Shown piece after piece: positions 17,045-24,763 of a stretch of 64,000 bases of DNA. Below the pieces are notes generated by a model, which searched no databases, had not been told where the DNA came from, and was given only the letters and a program-made list of their open reading frames with translations. Position numbers and translations under genes: made by a program. The first letter of the stretch is position 1, and each line of letters starts with the position of its first letter. The DNA comes from Micavibrio sp. (GTDB lineage Bacteria; Pseudomonadota; Alphaproteobacteria; Micavibrionales; Micavibrionaceae), in the NCBI GenBank assembly GCA_028290825.1, contig JAQGJB010000015.1:31599-95598 (forward strand), read 5' to 3'.

Positions 17045-17779
17045 TTAGAAAAGAGCGTGACCGCCGCGCAGAATTTTTTCGGCCGCCGCAGTATAGGTCC
17101 CGTCTGCATTATGAAGAATAATTCCGGGATGGAGGATGGCCGGGGCGTGGCTGTCTTTCTTTGTCCGGACGATCACACGTTTCGCCGCCTGACCTTCGCG
17201 CGGATAAAGGGGGATGATCGTGGTTTGTCCAAATCTTTTCCCTAAACCCTGCACAATTTTATCCACCGCATCGGCGCGGTGGATCATGGTCAGGGTCCCG
17301 CCATTCCTGAGCGCGTGAAAAGCACAATCAATCCAGTCCGTTAGTTCCGTTTCCTGACCTTCATGACCAAGAGCGGTCGCCCGTCCCTGATCCGGGGACG
17401 GCGTATAGGTTCCAGCCTCAAGAAAAGGAGGATTGCAAAGAACCTGCTCAACCCTTTGGTCCATCAAAGGAAAACGAAATGTTCTGATATTGCCCATAAA
17501 GAATTCACAACGATTCGTATCGTTGTTGATAGCGGCATTTTGTCGTGCAAGATCAATGTATTCAGGCTGTATATCAATGCCCGTGATGAACAGGTTGTTC
17601 ACACGGTATGCAAGGCAGAAAGATGCGCCGCCCACTCCGCAGCCGAGATCAAGAATGCGGTCGCCCGGCTTCGCCGGACAGGCGGCCGCGACCATGACGG
17701 AATCAAGGGAGGTGCGAAATCCCCCCTCCGGCTGGAGGAGGAGCACCTTTTTATCGAGGACAAAGATTTCTTCAGGCAT
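17045..17779 (-). CDS. class I SAM methyltransferase, tRNA1(Val) A37 N6-methyltransferase (TrmN6) type
   Basis: 244 aa methyltransferase. Motif I is DLGCGVGGASFCLA (about residues 45-58) and the catalytic N6-adenine motif is LCNPPF, typical of the YfiC/TrmN6 group that methylates A37 of tRNA1-Val. The early FRTSLDSVMVAA segment also matches that group (usually RxxxDA.LLA). Target RNA is inferred. It sits between the S49 peptidase and the polyprenyl synthase. Confidence 0.83.
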   Translation of the reverse strand: MPEEIFVLDKKVLLLQPEGGFRTSLDSVMVAAACPAKPGDRILDLGCGVGGASFCLAYRVNNLFITGIDIQPEYIDLARQNAAINNDTNRCEFFMGNIRTFRFPLMDQRVEQVLCNPPFLEAGTYTPSPDQGRATALGHEGQETELTDWIDCAFHALRNGGTLTMIHRADAVDKIVQGLGKRFGQTTIIPLYPREGQAAKRVIVRTKKDSHAPAILHPGIILHNADGTYTAAAEKILRGGHALF

Positions 17780-17835
17780 GGGTGGTTTCTAACAGGCGGG
17801 GCCTGAAAACGAAAGCCCTTACGCCGGGGCCACCC

Positions 17836-18269
17836 TTACGGGATTGCCTTCCGCACGTAATAAGCGAGAGCTTTCATTTCGTATTTTTCGAGGAACAGGG
17901 CCGTATCCCCGGTTGCCATTGCCGTGGGCACGGATTTTACAATTTCATCATCATCCGTTTCCACGCACCCGGCAATGTCGGTGAAGATATCGCAAAGCAC
18001 AATGTTCAGTATGTGAACTTCGGCCACTTCCTTATCGTTGCCGATTGGCAATGTACCGATCAGGTGGTCAAGGAATTGCAGTTCGGCTGCTTCATCCTGG
18101 GTCATTTCCGTCGCCAGGTCCTGGTCGCGGCCTTTGGCCAGCAAATCGGCCATGACGGTATTATTGAATTCTTCGCACAGGCGAACGACTTCACGGTCTG
18201 CACGTAGTCCTGCGGCTCGACCAGTTCGGGCGGGAACATCGGATTAACCGTATTGATGGAATTGTTCAT
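17836..18269 (-). pseudogene. small hypothetical gene, probably frameshifted
   Basis: Two minus-strand frames appear to be parts of one gene. An N-terminal part begins at the ATG at 18269 (MNNSINTVNPMFPPELVEP...), and a C-terminal part reads DREVVRLCEEFNNTVMADLL onward to the stop at 17836. The ORF track gives only the C-terminal part from an ATG at 18153, which has no ribosome site, while that frame stays open for ~30 codons upstream without a start codon. The 434-nt span is not a multiple of three. The product would be an acidic helical protein of about 144 residues; function unknown. Sequencing error is an alternative. Confidence 0.45.
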
Positions 18270-18391
18270 TATCTTCTGCCTGTCCTTTAAAAGTTTTTTA
18301 TATGCGCCATCAAAGCATGCCGGGCGGACGTTAACCGCTAAGCATTTCACATAAATTGCCCTTGCCGAAAACGCCGGATTCCTTTACTCCA

Positions 18392-19438
18392 ATGGCTATG
18401 GCAAGCAGTGTGCAGACAATGAAAAACGATCACGAAGGACAAAAGGGCGAACATCCTCTCGATGTGCTGTCGTCGCTTCTGGGCGATGACCTTGTGCGGG
18501 TCAATGCGATGATTTTGCGCAACATGGAATCGGAAGTGCCGCTGATCCCGCAACTGGCGGCCTATCTGATTGCGGCTGGCGGCAAGCGCATCAGGCCCCT
18601 GCTCACCCTTGCCTGCACACGGCTTTACGGCGATGACGGCGACCGGCCTTTCAGCCTTGCCGCCGCCGTCGAATTTATTCATACAGCGACGCTCCTGCAT
18701 GACGATGTGGTGGATGAGAGCACGGAACGCCGGGGCAAATCTTCTGCCAATGTCGTGTTCGGGAACCAGGCCAGCGTTCTGGTCGGTGACTTCCTGTTTT
18801 CGCGCGCTTTTCAGTTGATGGTGGCGGATGGTTCGCTGGAAGTCTTGCGCATTCTTTCCACGGCGTCCGCAGTGATTGCGGAGGGTGAGGTTCTCCAATT
18901 ATCGTCGGCCAATGATATCGAAACGTCGATGGAGCGTTATCTGCAGATTATCGGCGCAAAGACAGCCGCGTTGTTCGCCGCCGCCTGCGAGATCGGGCCG
19001 GTGATTGCCAGGATGGATGAGGCAGCGCAGAAAGACATGCGCGATTTCGGCTATAACCTCGGCCTGGCGTTTCAGATTGCCGATGACGTTCTGGATTATG
19101 CGGGGGAACAGGCCAAGCTCGGCAAAACAGTGGGCGATGATTTCCGCGAGGGCAAGCTGACTGCACCGGTGCTGATCGCGCTGGGCGAAGCGGATGCCGC
19201 GGAGCGTGAATTCTGGGTTCGCACCATGGCCGAACGCAACCAGCATGACGACGATCTGGCCACGGCACAGGCGATCCTGAAAAAACACAATGCCTATGCG
19301 CGCGGGATCGAGATGGCGCATGAATATGCGGCGCAGGCGGAAGCCTGTCTGGCTAAAGCCCCGGCAGGCAAAAAGGGCGAACCGTTACGGTCCGCCCTTC
19401 TGGATGTCCTGAACTTCTCGGTCGAGAGAAGCGCGTAA
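18392..19438 (+). CDS. ispB: polyprenyl (octaprenyl-type) diphosphate synthase
   Basis: 348 aa trans-prenyltransferase making the long isoprenoid side chain of ubiquinone from FPP and IPP. Both Asp-rich motifs are present: LLHDDVVDES (first) and QIADDVLDY (second), with GGKRIRPLL upstream. No bulky residue pattern for short-chain products stands out, so chain length is by family inference. The ORF track starts at a TTG at 18356; ATG codons at 18392 and 18398 are more likely, though none has a strong ribosome site. It is divergent from the small hypothetical gene. Confidence 0.93.
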   Translation: MAMASSVQTMKNDHEGQKGEHPLDVLSSLLGDDLVRVNAMILRNMESEVPLIPQLAAYLIAAGGKRIRPLLTLACTRLYGDDGDRPFSLAAAVEFIHTATLLHDDVVDESTERRGKSSANVVFGNQASVLVGDFLFSRAFQLMVADGSLEVLRILSTASAVIAEGEVLQLSSANDIETSMERYLQIIGAKTAALFAAACEIGPVIARMDEAAQKDMRDFGYNLGLAFQIADDVLDYAGEQAKLGKTVGDDFREGKLTAPVLIALGEADAAEREFWVRTMAERNQHDDDLATAQAILKKHNAYARGIEMAHEYAAQAEACLAKAPAGKKGEPLRSALLDVLNFSVERSA

Positions 19439-19439
19439 T

Positions 19440-19946
19440 TTAAGGCTTCGGTTTCGGCTGGGCTTTTTTGAGTTCGCCCGCGATATAGGATTCGACCTTT
19501 TTCTGAACGCCCTGCATTTTTGCGGTAAATTCCTGGCTCAGGCCGGTGCCTTCCGCATTGCTGATACCAAGGCCCTTGGCGCAGGCGGGGTGTGGCAATT
19601 TCTCGCCCCGCACGATCAGCGTAAACAGCGCCTCGGCTTCTGCTTCCACCAGCGTTCCCACAACAGCATTGGCCTGTGCTTCCGTCATTCCTGAGGCCTT
19701 CGCGGCGTCAATCGTCGCCTTGTTCGCTGCTTTGGCGCGGGCCTCGACAATCTGTTCCACGGCAGGTTTTGCCTTGTTCATGATAACGTCCTGGCCCTTT
19801 TTAATGCAGGCCTCGAAGTCCTGGTAGGTTTTCAGAGTGGTTTTTTCAGCCGGGGTGAAGCTTGGCCCCTGCCCTGTCTGTGCGAAAGCCGGCGTGGCGA
19901 TGAGGGCGGCGGCGCTGGCGGCGGTCGCCAGAATTTGTTTCAGCAT
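19440..19946 (-). CDS. exported hypothetical protein
   Basis: 168 aa protein with a signal peptide ending in AFA-Q (about residue 23). The mature chain is Ala/Lys-rich and probably helical, with two Cys residues (EACIKKG and HPACAKG) that could form a disulfide, and a Pro/Lys tail. No family recognised. It is convergent with ispB, with one base between their stops. Confidence 0.65.
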   Translation of the reverse strand: MLKQILATAASAAALIATPAFAQTGQGPSFTPAEKTTLKTYQDFEACIKKGQDVIMNKAKPAVEQIVEARAKAANKATIDAAKASGMTEAQANAVVGTLVEAEAEALFTLIVRGEKLPHPACAKGLGISNAEGTGLSQEFTAKMQGVQKKVESYIAGELKKAQPKPKP

Positions 19947-20000
19947 GTCTTATCCTCCCAGGATATTTGTTTGTTTTTATTGACCATTATTTATAAGCCA

Positions 20001-20030
20001 ATAAAAAAGGCAGGCAATATGCCTTTTATT
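20001..20030 (-). terminator. intrinsic terminator downstream of the glycosidase gene
   Basis: AAAAGGCA/TGCCTTTT stem with a 7-nt loop followed on the minus strand by a run of six T. It lies about 80 nt beyond the stop of the GH5-like gene. Confidence 0.75.
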
Positions 20031-20067
20031 TTCCAGAAGAATGAACGAGGTGTCTTTACACGAGGCG

Positions 20068-20102
20068 TGGGGGGCCTCCCCTTTAGGGGGAGCGCCGCCC
20101 CA
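20068..20102. repeat. GC-rich imperfect palindrome
   Basis: TGGGGGGCCTCCCC pairs imperfectly with GGGGGAGCGCCGCCCCA around a TTTA loop, just after the stop of the GH5-like gene. It resembles in composition the hairpins at 17016 and 55799. Confidence 0.55.
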
Positions 20103-20107
20103 TAGCC

Positions 20108-21181
20108 TTAAGCCTCGTCCTTCAGAATTACTATTTCCTGCGCGGAATAGGCACGGCCGTCTTCGTGGAAGATATCATGGAACCAGATATCAGGCTCACG
20201 GTCGACATAGGGCTTCTGCCAGGAATCCCAGGGCAGATTGGTCTGTGTCTTGCCTGCAACAAAGCCCCAGTTGATGGCGCCGATTTTATATTTTTTCATG
20301 AGCGGCAGAATTGCTTCGAAGGTATTCCCCATTCCGCGCGCCATGTATTCGGTGCAGAAAATAGGCCGGTTATAACGGCTGAGTTCGTGGATGCGCCGTT
20401 CGAAAACTTCGGCGGGGTCGTAGTTATGAAAGGACAGGACATCCGACAATTCAATCTGGACTTTATAGATAGGCAGAAGCATTTCGTGGCTGGACCAGTC
20501 TCCGCGCCAGACGCCTGACGTTAACGGCTGGCTCGGCCCGGCGGCACGTACCCATTCAAAAACTTTCGGCAGCAGGTCGAGTACGTATTTATGCTTGTCT
20601 TCTGGTTCAAGCTTAAGATTGCCCGGCCCGTAACTTGCATCGTTGGTGTTATCCGGCTCATTCCAGACATCCCAGACCAAAATCCTGTCGTCATCCGCAA
20701 AGGCGGTGACAACACCCACGACGTAATCGCGAAGGCGGTCATAGTGGGCAGGATCGGTCAGCGCCTCGGCACCCGGACTTTGCACCCAGCCTGAATTATG
20801 AACGCCCGGTGTCGGTTCCGGCTGTCTTCCGGTTTTCGGGAACGGGTGCCAGACGGAATCAAACAGCACCATCATCACCCGGATTTTATGTTTCTCACAA
20901 AGGCTCAGGAAGGTTTCGATCCTGGCGAGAAAACCTTCCCGGTCCTGTTCCCAGCACAAATCATGCAGGAAAACCCGCATGATGTTCATCCCGAGGCCCG
21001 CGGCCCAGGACAGCTCCAGATCTATGCGCTCGGGGTCAAAGGTTTCGGCCTGCCACATTTCAAGCTGGTTAATCGCGTTTGCGGGGGCAAAATTGGCGCC
21101 CCTTTGCCAGGGCAGGTCCGCATACCAGGCATTTGCCTGTTCGGCTGACCACTGCGCTGACGGATTTTTTTGATTGAGCAT
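20108..21181 (-). CDS. GH5-like cellulase-family glycoside hydrolase
   Basis: 357 aa TIM-barrel glycosidase. The probable acid/base Glu is in VWDVWNEPDN (about residue 190) and the nucleophile Glu in IFCTEYMARG (about residue 280), the spacing expected for clan GH-A. RVFLHDLCW and SFHNYDP are other barrel motifs. There is no signal peptide, so it should be cytoplasmic and act on imported or internal oligosaccharides; the sugar is unknown. It is a single gene with its own terminator and no sugar transporter nearby. Confidence 0.8.
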   Translation of the reverse strand: MLNQKNPSAQWSAEQANAWYADLPWQRGANFAPANAINQLEMWQAETFDPERIDLELSWAAGLGMNIMRVFLHDLCWEQDREGFLARIETFLSLCEKHKIRVMMVLFDSVWHPFPKTGRQPEPTPGVHNSGWVQSPGAEALTDPAHYDRLRDYVVGVVTAFADDDRILVWDVWNEPDNTNDASYGPGNLKLEPEDKHKYVLDLLPKVFEWVRAAGPSQPLTSGVWRGDWSSHEMLLPIYKVQIELSDVLSFHNYDPAEVFERRIHELSRYNRPIFCTEYMARGMGNTFEAILPLMKKYKIGAINWGFVAGKTQTNLPWDSWQKPYVDREPDIWFHDIFHEDGRAYSAQEIVILKDEA

Positions 21182-21344
21182 TTTTTTATTCCCCTCTGGA
21201 TGTTTTAAAATATGGCAAAACAGATAATTTTTAATTATGGCATATAAATGGCGGTCATCACCTTCGAATCGTTTCCTCTTTGCTGACCGGGCGGAAGTTT
21301 AGGGAATTTTTACTTTCGCAAAAAGGCATAAAGGATATTTTTTG

Positions 21345-21389
21345 CATGCGCGCGTAGTTTTGTTCCCTTCACCCGACATGCGCGCGTAG
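21345..21389 (+). promoter_or_regulatory. direct repeats upstream of the chemotaxis operon
   Basis: CATGCGCGCGTAG occurs at 21345-21357 and 21377-21389. The start-to-start distance is 32 bp, about three helical turns, so both copies face the same side. They lie 80-125 bp before the first ATG of the operon and could bind an activator. No protein is assigned. Confidence 0.5.
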
Positions 21390-21469
21390 CGTTTTCCTCA
21401 TCAAACTTCTAAAGCTCCGATGAGTTGTGTCAGCATTAAGAATGCCCACATTTCTCAAGGGAGTTTGAA

Positions 21470-22948
21470 ATGAAAATTATATCCGGACACGCAGCATCAC
21501 AAAACCGCGAGCTTGAAGCAAAGCTGCAGGCCCTTGATAAATCGCAGGCCGTTATCGAATTCGCTATGGACGGCACGATCCTTGGCGCCAATGAAAACTT
21601 TCAGACCGCCCTGGGCTACAGCCTGGACGAAATCAAAAACAAACATCACAGCGTGTTCGTCGACCCGGCGCACCGCAACAGCGTGGAGTACCGCCAGTTC
21701 TGGGATGCCCTGAACCGCGGCGAACACCAGGCGGCGGAATACAAACGCATCGGCAAGGATGGACGCGAAGTATGGATCCAGGCGTCCTATAATCCGCTTT
21801 TCGATGGCAAGGGCAAGCCGGTCAAGGTGATCAAATACGCCTCCGACGTTACCGCGCGCAAAATGCGGGATATCGATTCCCTCGGGCAAATCAGTGCCAT
21901 TAACAAATCGCAGGCAGTTATCGAATTCAACATGGACGGCACCATTATCAATGCCAATGAAAACTTCCTCAACGCTGTCGGCTATACGCTGGAGGAAATC
22001 CGCGGCAAGCATCACGGCATGTTCGTTGAGCAAACGTTCCGCAATTCACCGGAATACCGGCAGTTCTGGGAAGCATTGAACCGCGGCGAATACCAAGCGG
22101 CGGAATATAAGCGCATCGGGAAGGGCGGCCGGGAAATCTGGATCCAGGCCTCGTATAACCCGATCATGGATTCGAACAACAAGCCTTACAAGGTCGTCAA
22201 ATATGCGACCGATACGACGAAACAGGCGATCTTCCTGGAAAGCGTCCGCCTTCTGATCACCGAAATCGACAAAGCCATTTCCAAGGCGACGCAGCAATCG
22301 GCAACCGGTGCGCAGGCATCGATGCAGACATCGCAGAACGTGCAGGCTGTGGCCTCCGGCGCAGAGGAACTGAGCGCGTCTGTCCAGGAGATTTCCGACA
22401 GCATGGCGAAATCACGGTCTGCCGTCGATAACGCCTTTGACCAGACGGTCCTGGCCGACCAATCGACGCAGCGTCTGACCAATGCCGCAAAGGCGATGGG
22501 CGGGGTTGTGGAACTGATCCAGAATATCGCCGGGCAGATCAACCTGCTGGCCCTGAACGCGACGATTGAATCGGCGCGGGCGGGTGAGGCCGGAAAAGGA
22601 TTTGCCGTTGTGGCCAGCGAGGTCAAGAGCCTGTCCCGCCAGGCGACCGACGCGACGGAGCAAATTTCAAAAGAGATCCAGGGCATGCAGGAAGTTTCCA
22701 ACGACGTCGTCAATGCCCTGAACGTCATCAAGCAGTCGATTGAATCGGTGCGCGTCTATGTGACCGGCACGGCCAGCGCCGTGGAGGAACAAAGCGCGGT
22801 CGCGCAGGAAATGTCGGCGAACATGCAGACCGCCGCCGGTTCGGTTTCCAGCATCAGCGATTCAATCGGTGAAATCGCAGCCGCCATCCATGTCGCGGAC
22901 CAGTCGATGACCAAGACCCGCGAAGCCGTCAAATCAATGTCGCACTAG
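21470..22948 (+). CDS. soluble methyl-accepting chemotaxis protein with two PAS domains
   Basis: 492 aa receptor without a transmembrane segment, so cytoplasmic. Two consecutive PAS domains (about residues 20-130 and 142-252) are recent duplicates sharing KSQAVIEF, DGTI, ANENF, EYRQFW and QAAEYKRIGK. The C-terminal signalling domain has the conserved hairpin tip around NLLALNATIESARAGEAGKGFAVVA. PAS pairs of this type often bind flavin or heme and sense redox state or oxygen. It is the first gene of the che operon, 11 nt before cheY, so it probably feeds this pathway. Confidence 0.95.
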   Translation: MKIISGHAASQNRELEAKLQALDKSQAVIEFAMDGTILGANENFQTALGYSLDEIKNKHHSVFVDPAHRNSVEYRQFWDALNRGEHQAAEYKRIGKDGREVWIQASYNPLFDGKGKPVKVIKYASDVTARKMRDIDSLGQISAINKSQAVIEFNMDGTIINANENFLNAVGYTLEEIRGKHHGMFVEQTFRNSPEYRQFWEALNRGEYQAAEYKRIGKGGREIWIQASYNPIMDSNNKPYKVVKYATDTTKQAIFLESVRLLITEIDKAISKATQQSATGAQASMQTSQNVQAVASGAEELSASVQEISDSMAKSRSAVDNAFDQTVLADQSTQRLTNAAKAMGGVVELIQNIAGQINLLALNATIESARAGEAGKGFAVVASEVKSLSRQATDATEQISKEIQGMQEVSNDVVNALNVIKQSIESVRVYVTGTASAVEEQSAVAQEMSANMQTAAGSVSSISDSIGEIAAAIHVADQSMTKTREAVKSMSH

Positions 22949-22959
22949 GAGATTTTATA

Positions 22960-23343
22960 ATGAGCATCAATCCGCTGACGGCCAGCATCCTGGTCGTAGA
23001 CGATTACACCACAATGCGCAGGGTCATCCGCAACCTTCTCGGCCAGATCGGTTTCAAGAACATCGACGAGGCCACAGACGGGACCATGGCTTTGAGCCTC
23101 ATCCAGGACAAGGCTTATAACCTGGTCATTTCCGACTGGAACATGGAGCCGATGACGGGGTTCGACCTTCTGAAGGCCGTGCGCGGGGCCAATAACAACG
23201 TGCCCTTCATCATGGTCACGGCGGAGAGCAAGACCGAGAACATCATCGCCGCCAAACAGGCTGGGGTAAACAACTACATCGTTAAGCCGTTCAGCGCAGA
23301 AACACTGAAAAGCAAGATGACAACGGTTCTGGGGGCATTCTGA
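22960..23343 (+). CDS. cheY: chemotaxis response regulator CheY
   Basis: 127 aa single receiver domain that carries the phosphoryl group from CheA to the flagellar motor. Acidic pocket VVDD (residues 13-14), phospho-acceptor Asp59 in SDWNM, the switch Thr in MVTAES and Lys in NYIVKPF are all present. Its stop overlaps the cheZ start by 1 nt. Confidence 0.95.
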   Translation: MSINPLTASILVVDDYTTMRRVIRNLLGQIGFKNIDEATDGTMALSLIQDKAYNLVISDWNMEPMTGFDLLKAVRGANNNVPFIMVTAESKTENIIAAKQAGVNNYIVKPFSAETLKSKMTTVLGAF

Positions 23344-23933
23344 TGTCAAACGGCAGCACCGACAGATCTTACCGCCGCGACCAGGTGGTCAGCATCATCA
23401 ATTCCGTGATCCACAGGGTCAGCCAGCCCCAGGATTTACCACATGATGTTCTGCTGCATGAATTGCATGACCTGAAGCAGATCATGGAGGATTTACGCTA
23501 TCAACTGGGAAATACGGCTGCGGACAGCGTTCTCTCCGAACATATCCCGTCCGCGCATGATGAGCTGGAGGCCGTGGTCGGGGCGACGGAAGCCGCGACG
23601 GAGAGTATTCTCGGCGCCTGTGAAAATATCCTGAACGCCGTGCAGAAAAAGGCACCGGATATGGGGCATGTGGTTGAGACGGAAATCACGGGTATTTATG
23701 AGGCCTGCACTTTTCAGGACATCACGGGCCAGCGCATCAGCAAAGTGATCACCACACTGAAGGCCATCGACGCGAAGGTCAGCGGATTGCTGAACTCCAT
23801 CGGGGCCAATGATGACGGGCAAAATGCCCCCGCGCTGCCAACGCATGCGCCAAGTCTCCTGAATGGCCCGGCCCTACCCCAGGGCGGCGGGTTATCGCAG
23901 GATGAGATTGACCGCCTTCTGGACGGGATGTAG
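23343..23933 (+). CDS. cheZ: CheY-P phosphatase CheZ
   Basis: 196 aa long-helix protein that dephosphorylates CheY-P. The catalytic motif CTFQDITGQRI carries the Asp126 and Gln130 equivalents of the E. coli Asp143/Gln147 pair. A flexible Pro/Ala/Asn linker is followed by the C-terminal CheY-binding helix LSQDEIDRLLDGM. Both functional parts are intact. Translationally coupled to cheY by TGATG. CheZ is not universal among alphaproteobacteria, many of which use phosphate-sink CheY proteins instead. Confidence 0.92.
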   Translation: MSNGSTDRSYRRDQVVSIINSVIHRVSQPQDLPHDVLLHELHDLKQIMEDLRYQLGNTAADSVLSEHIPSAHDELEAVVGATEAATESILGACENILNAVQKKAPDMGHVVETEITGIYEACTFQDITGQRISKVITTLKAIDAKVSGLLNSIGANDDGQNAPALPTHAPSLLNGPALPQGGGLSQDEIDRLLDGM

Positions 23934-23965
23934 GGCGGCCCCACACACAACGCAGAGGATCTGCC

Positions 23966-24748
23966 ATGGATGAGCTGATTGTAGAATTCCTGACCGAGAC
24001 GACGGAAAGCCTGAATGAACTTGATAACGACCTGATCCTTCTGGAGCAGGACCCAGGGAACAGCGCCCTGCTGTCGAAAATTTTCCGCATCATGCATACG
24101 ATCAAGGGAACGTGCGGGTTCCTGGCCCTGCCGCGCATGGAAAGGATCGCACATGCGGCGGAGGATCTTCTTGGTCTGTTCAGGGACGGGAAGTTACAGG
24201 CCAACCCGGTCAGTGTTTCGCTGATCCTTGAATCCCTCGACCTGATTAAGGGCATTTTGCGTTCCATCGAACAACTGGGCAAAGAGCCGGAAGGGGATGA
24301 TTCCGTCTTGATCGGGCGCCTGCATGCGGCGTGCAGCGGCGATGAAGCCCCCGCCGTCATTCAGCAGATACAGGAGACGACACAAACGGATACCAGCGCG
24401 CCTGCCCCGGAATCCACCATTGCGGGGCAGTCATTGCGGGTCAGCGTTGAAACGCTTGAGGACCTCATGACAATGGTCAGTGAACTGGTCCTTACCCGCA
24501 ACCAGATTTTGCAGGTGGCGCGGACCCAGAAGGATTCGACCCTTTCGACATCGCTGCAGCGCCTTAATCACATTGTCTCGGACCTGCAGGAAGGCGTGAT
24601 GAAAACCCGGATGCAGCCGGTCGGCAATGCGTGGTCAAAACTGCCGCGCATTGTGCGGGATATTTCCGGCGAACTGGGCAAGAAGATCGACCTGGAGATG
24701 CTGGGGCAGGATACGGAGCTGGACCGTCAGGTTCTGGAGATGATCTAA
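23966..24748 (+). CDS. CheA N-terminal fragment (P1-P3)
   Basis: 260 aa fragment ending at the premature TAA. It holds the phospho-accepting P1 domain (His44), a short linker and the P3 dimerisation helices, and stops within the first helix of the kinase domain. Alone it could be a phospho-acceptor but not a kinase. Confidence 0.8.
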   Translation: MDELIVEFLTETTESLNELDNDLILLEQDPGNSALLSKIFRIMHTIKGTCGFLALPRMERIAHAAEDLLGLFRDGKLQANPVSVSLILESLDLIKGILRSIEQLGKEPEGDDSVLIGRLHAACSGDEAPAVIQQIQETTQTDTSAPAPESTIAGQSLRVSVETLEDLMTMVSELVLTRNQILQVARTQKDSTLSTSLQRLNHIVSDLQEGVMKTRMQPVGNAWSKLPRIVRDISGELGKKIDLEMLGQDTELDRQVLEMI

Positions 24749-24763
24749 GACCCCCTCACCCAC

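Noticed and set aside
17782-18207. 141 aa plus-strand ORF
   Set aside because: The minus strand gives a more protein-like acidic helical sequence, even though it appears frameshifted.
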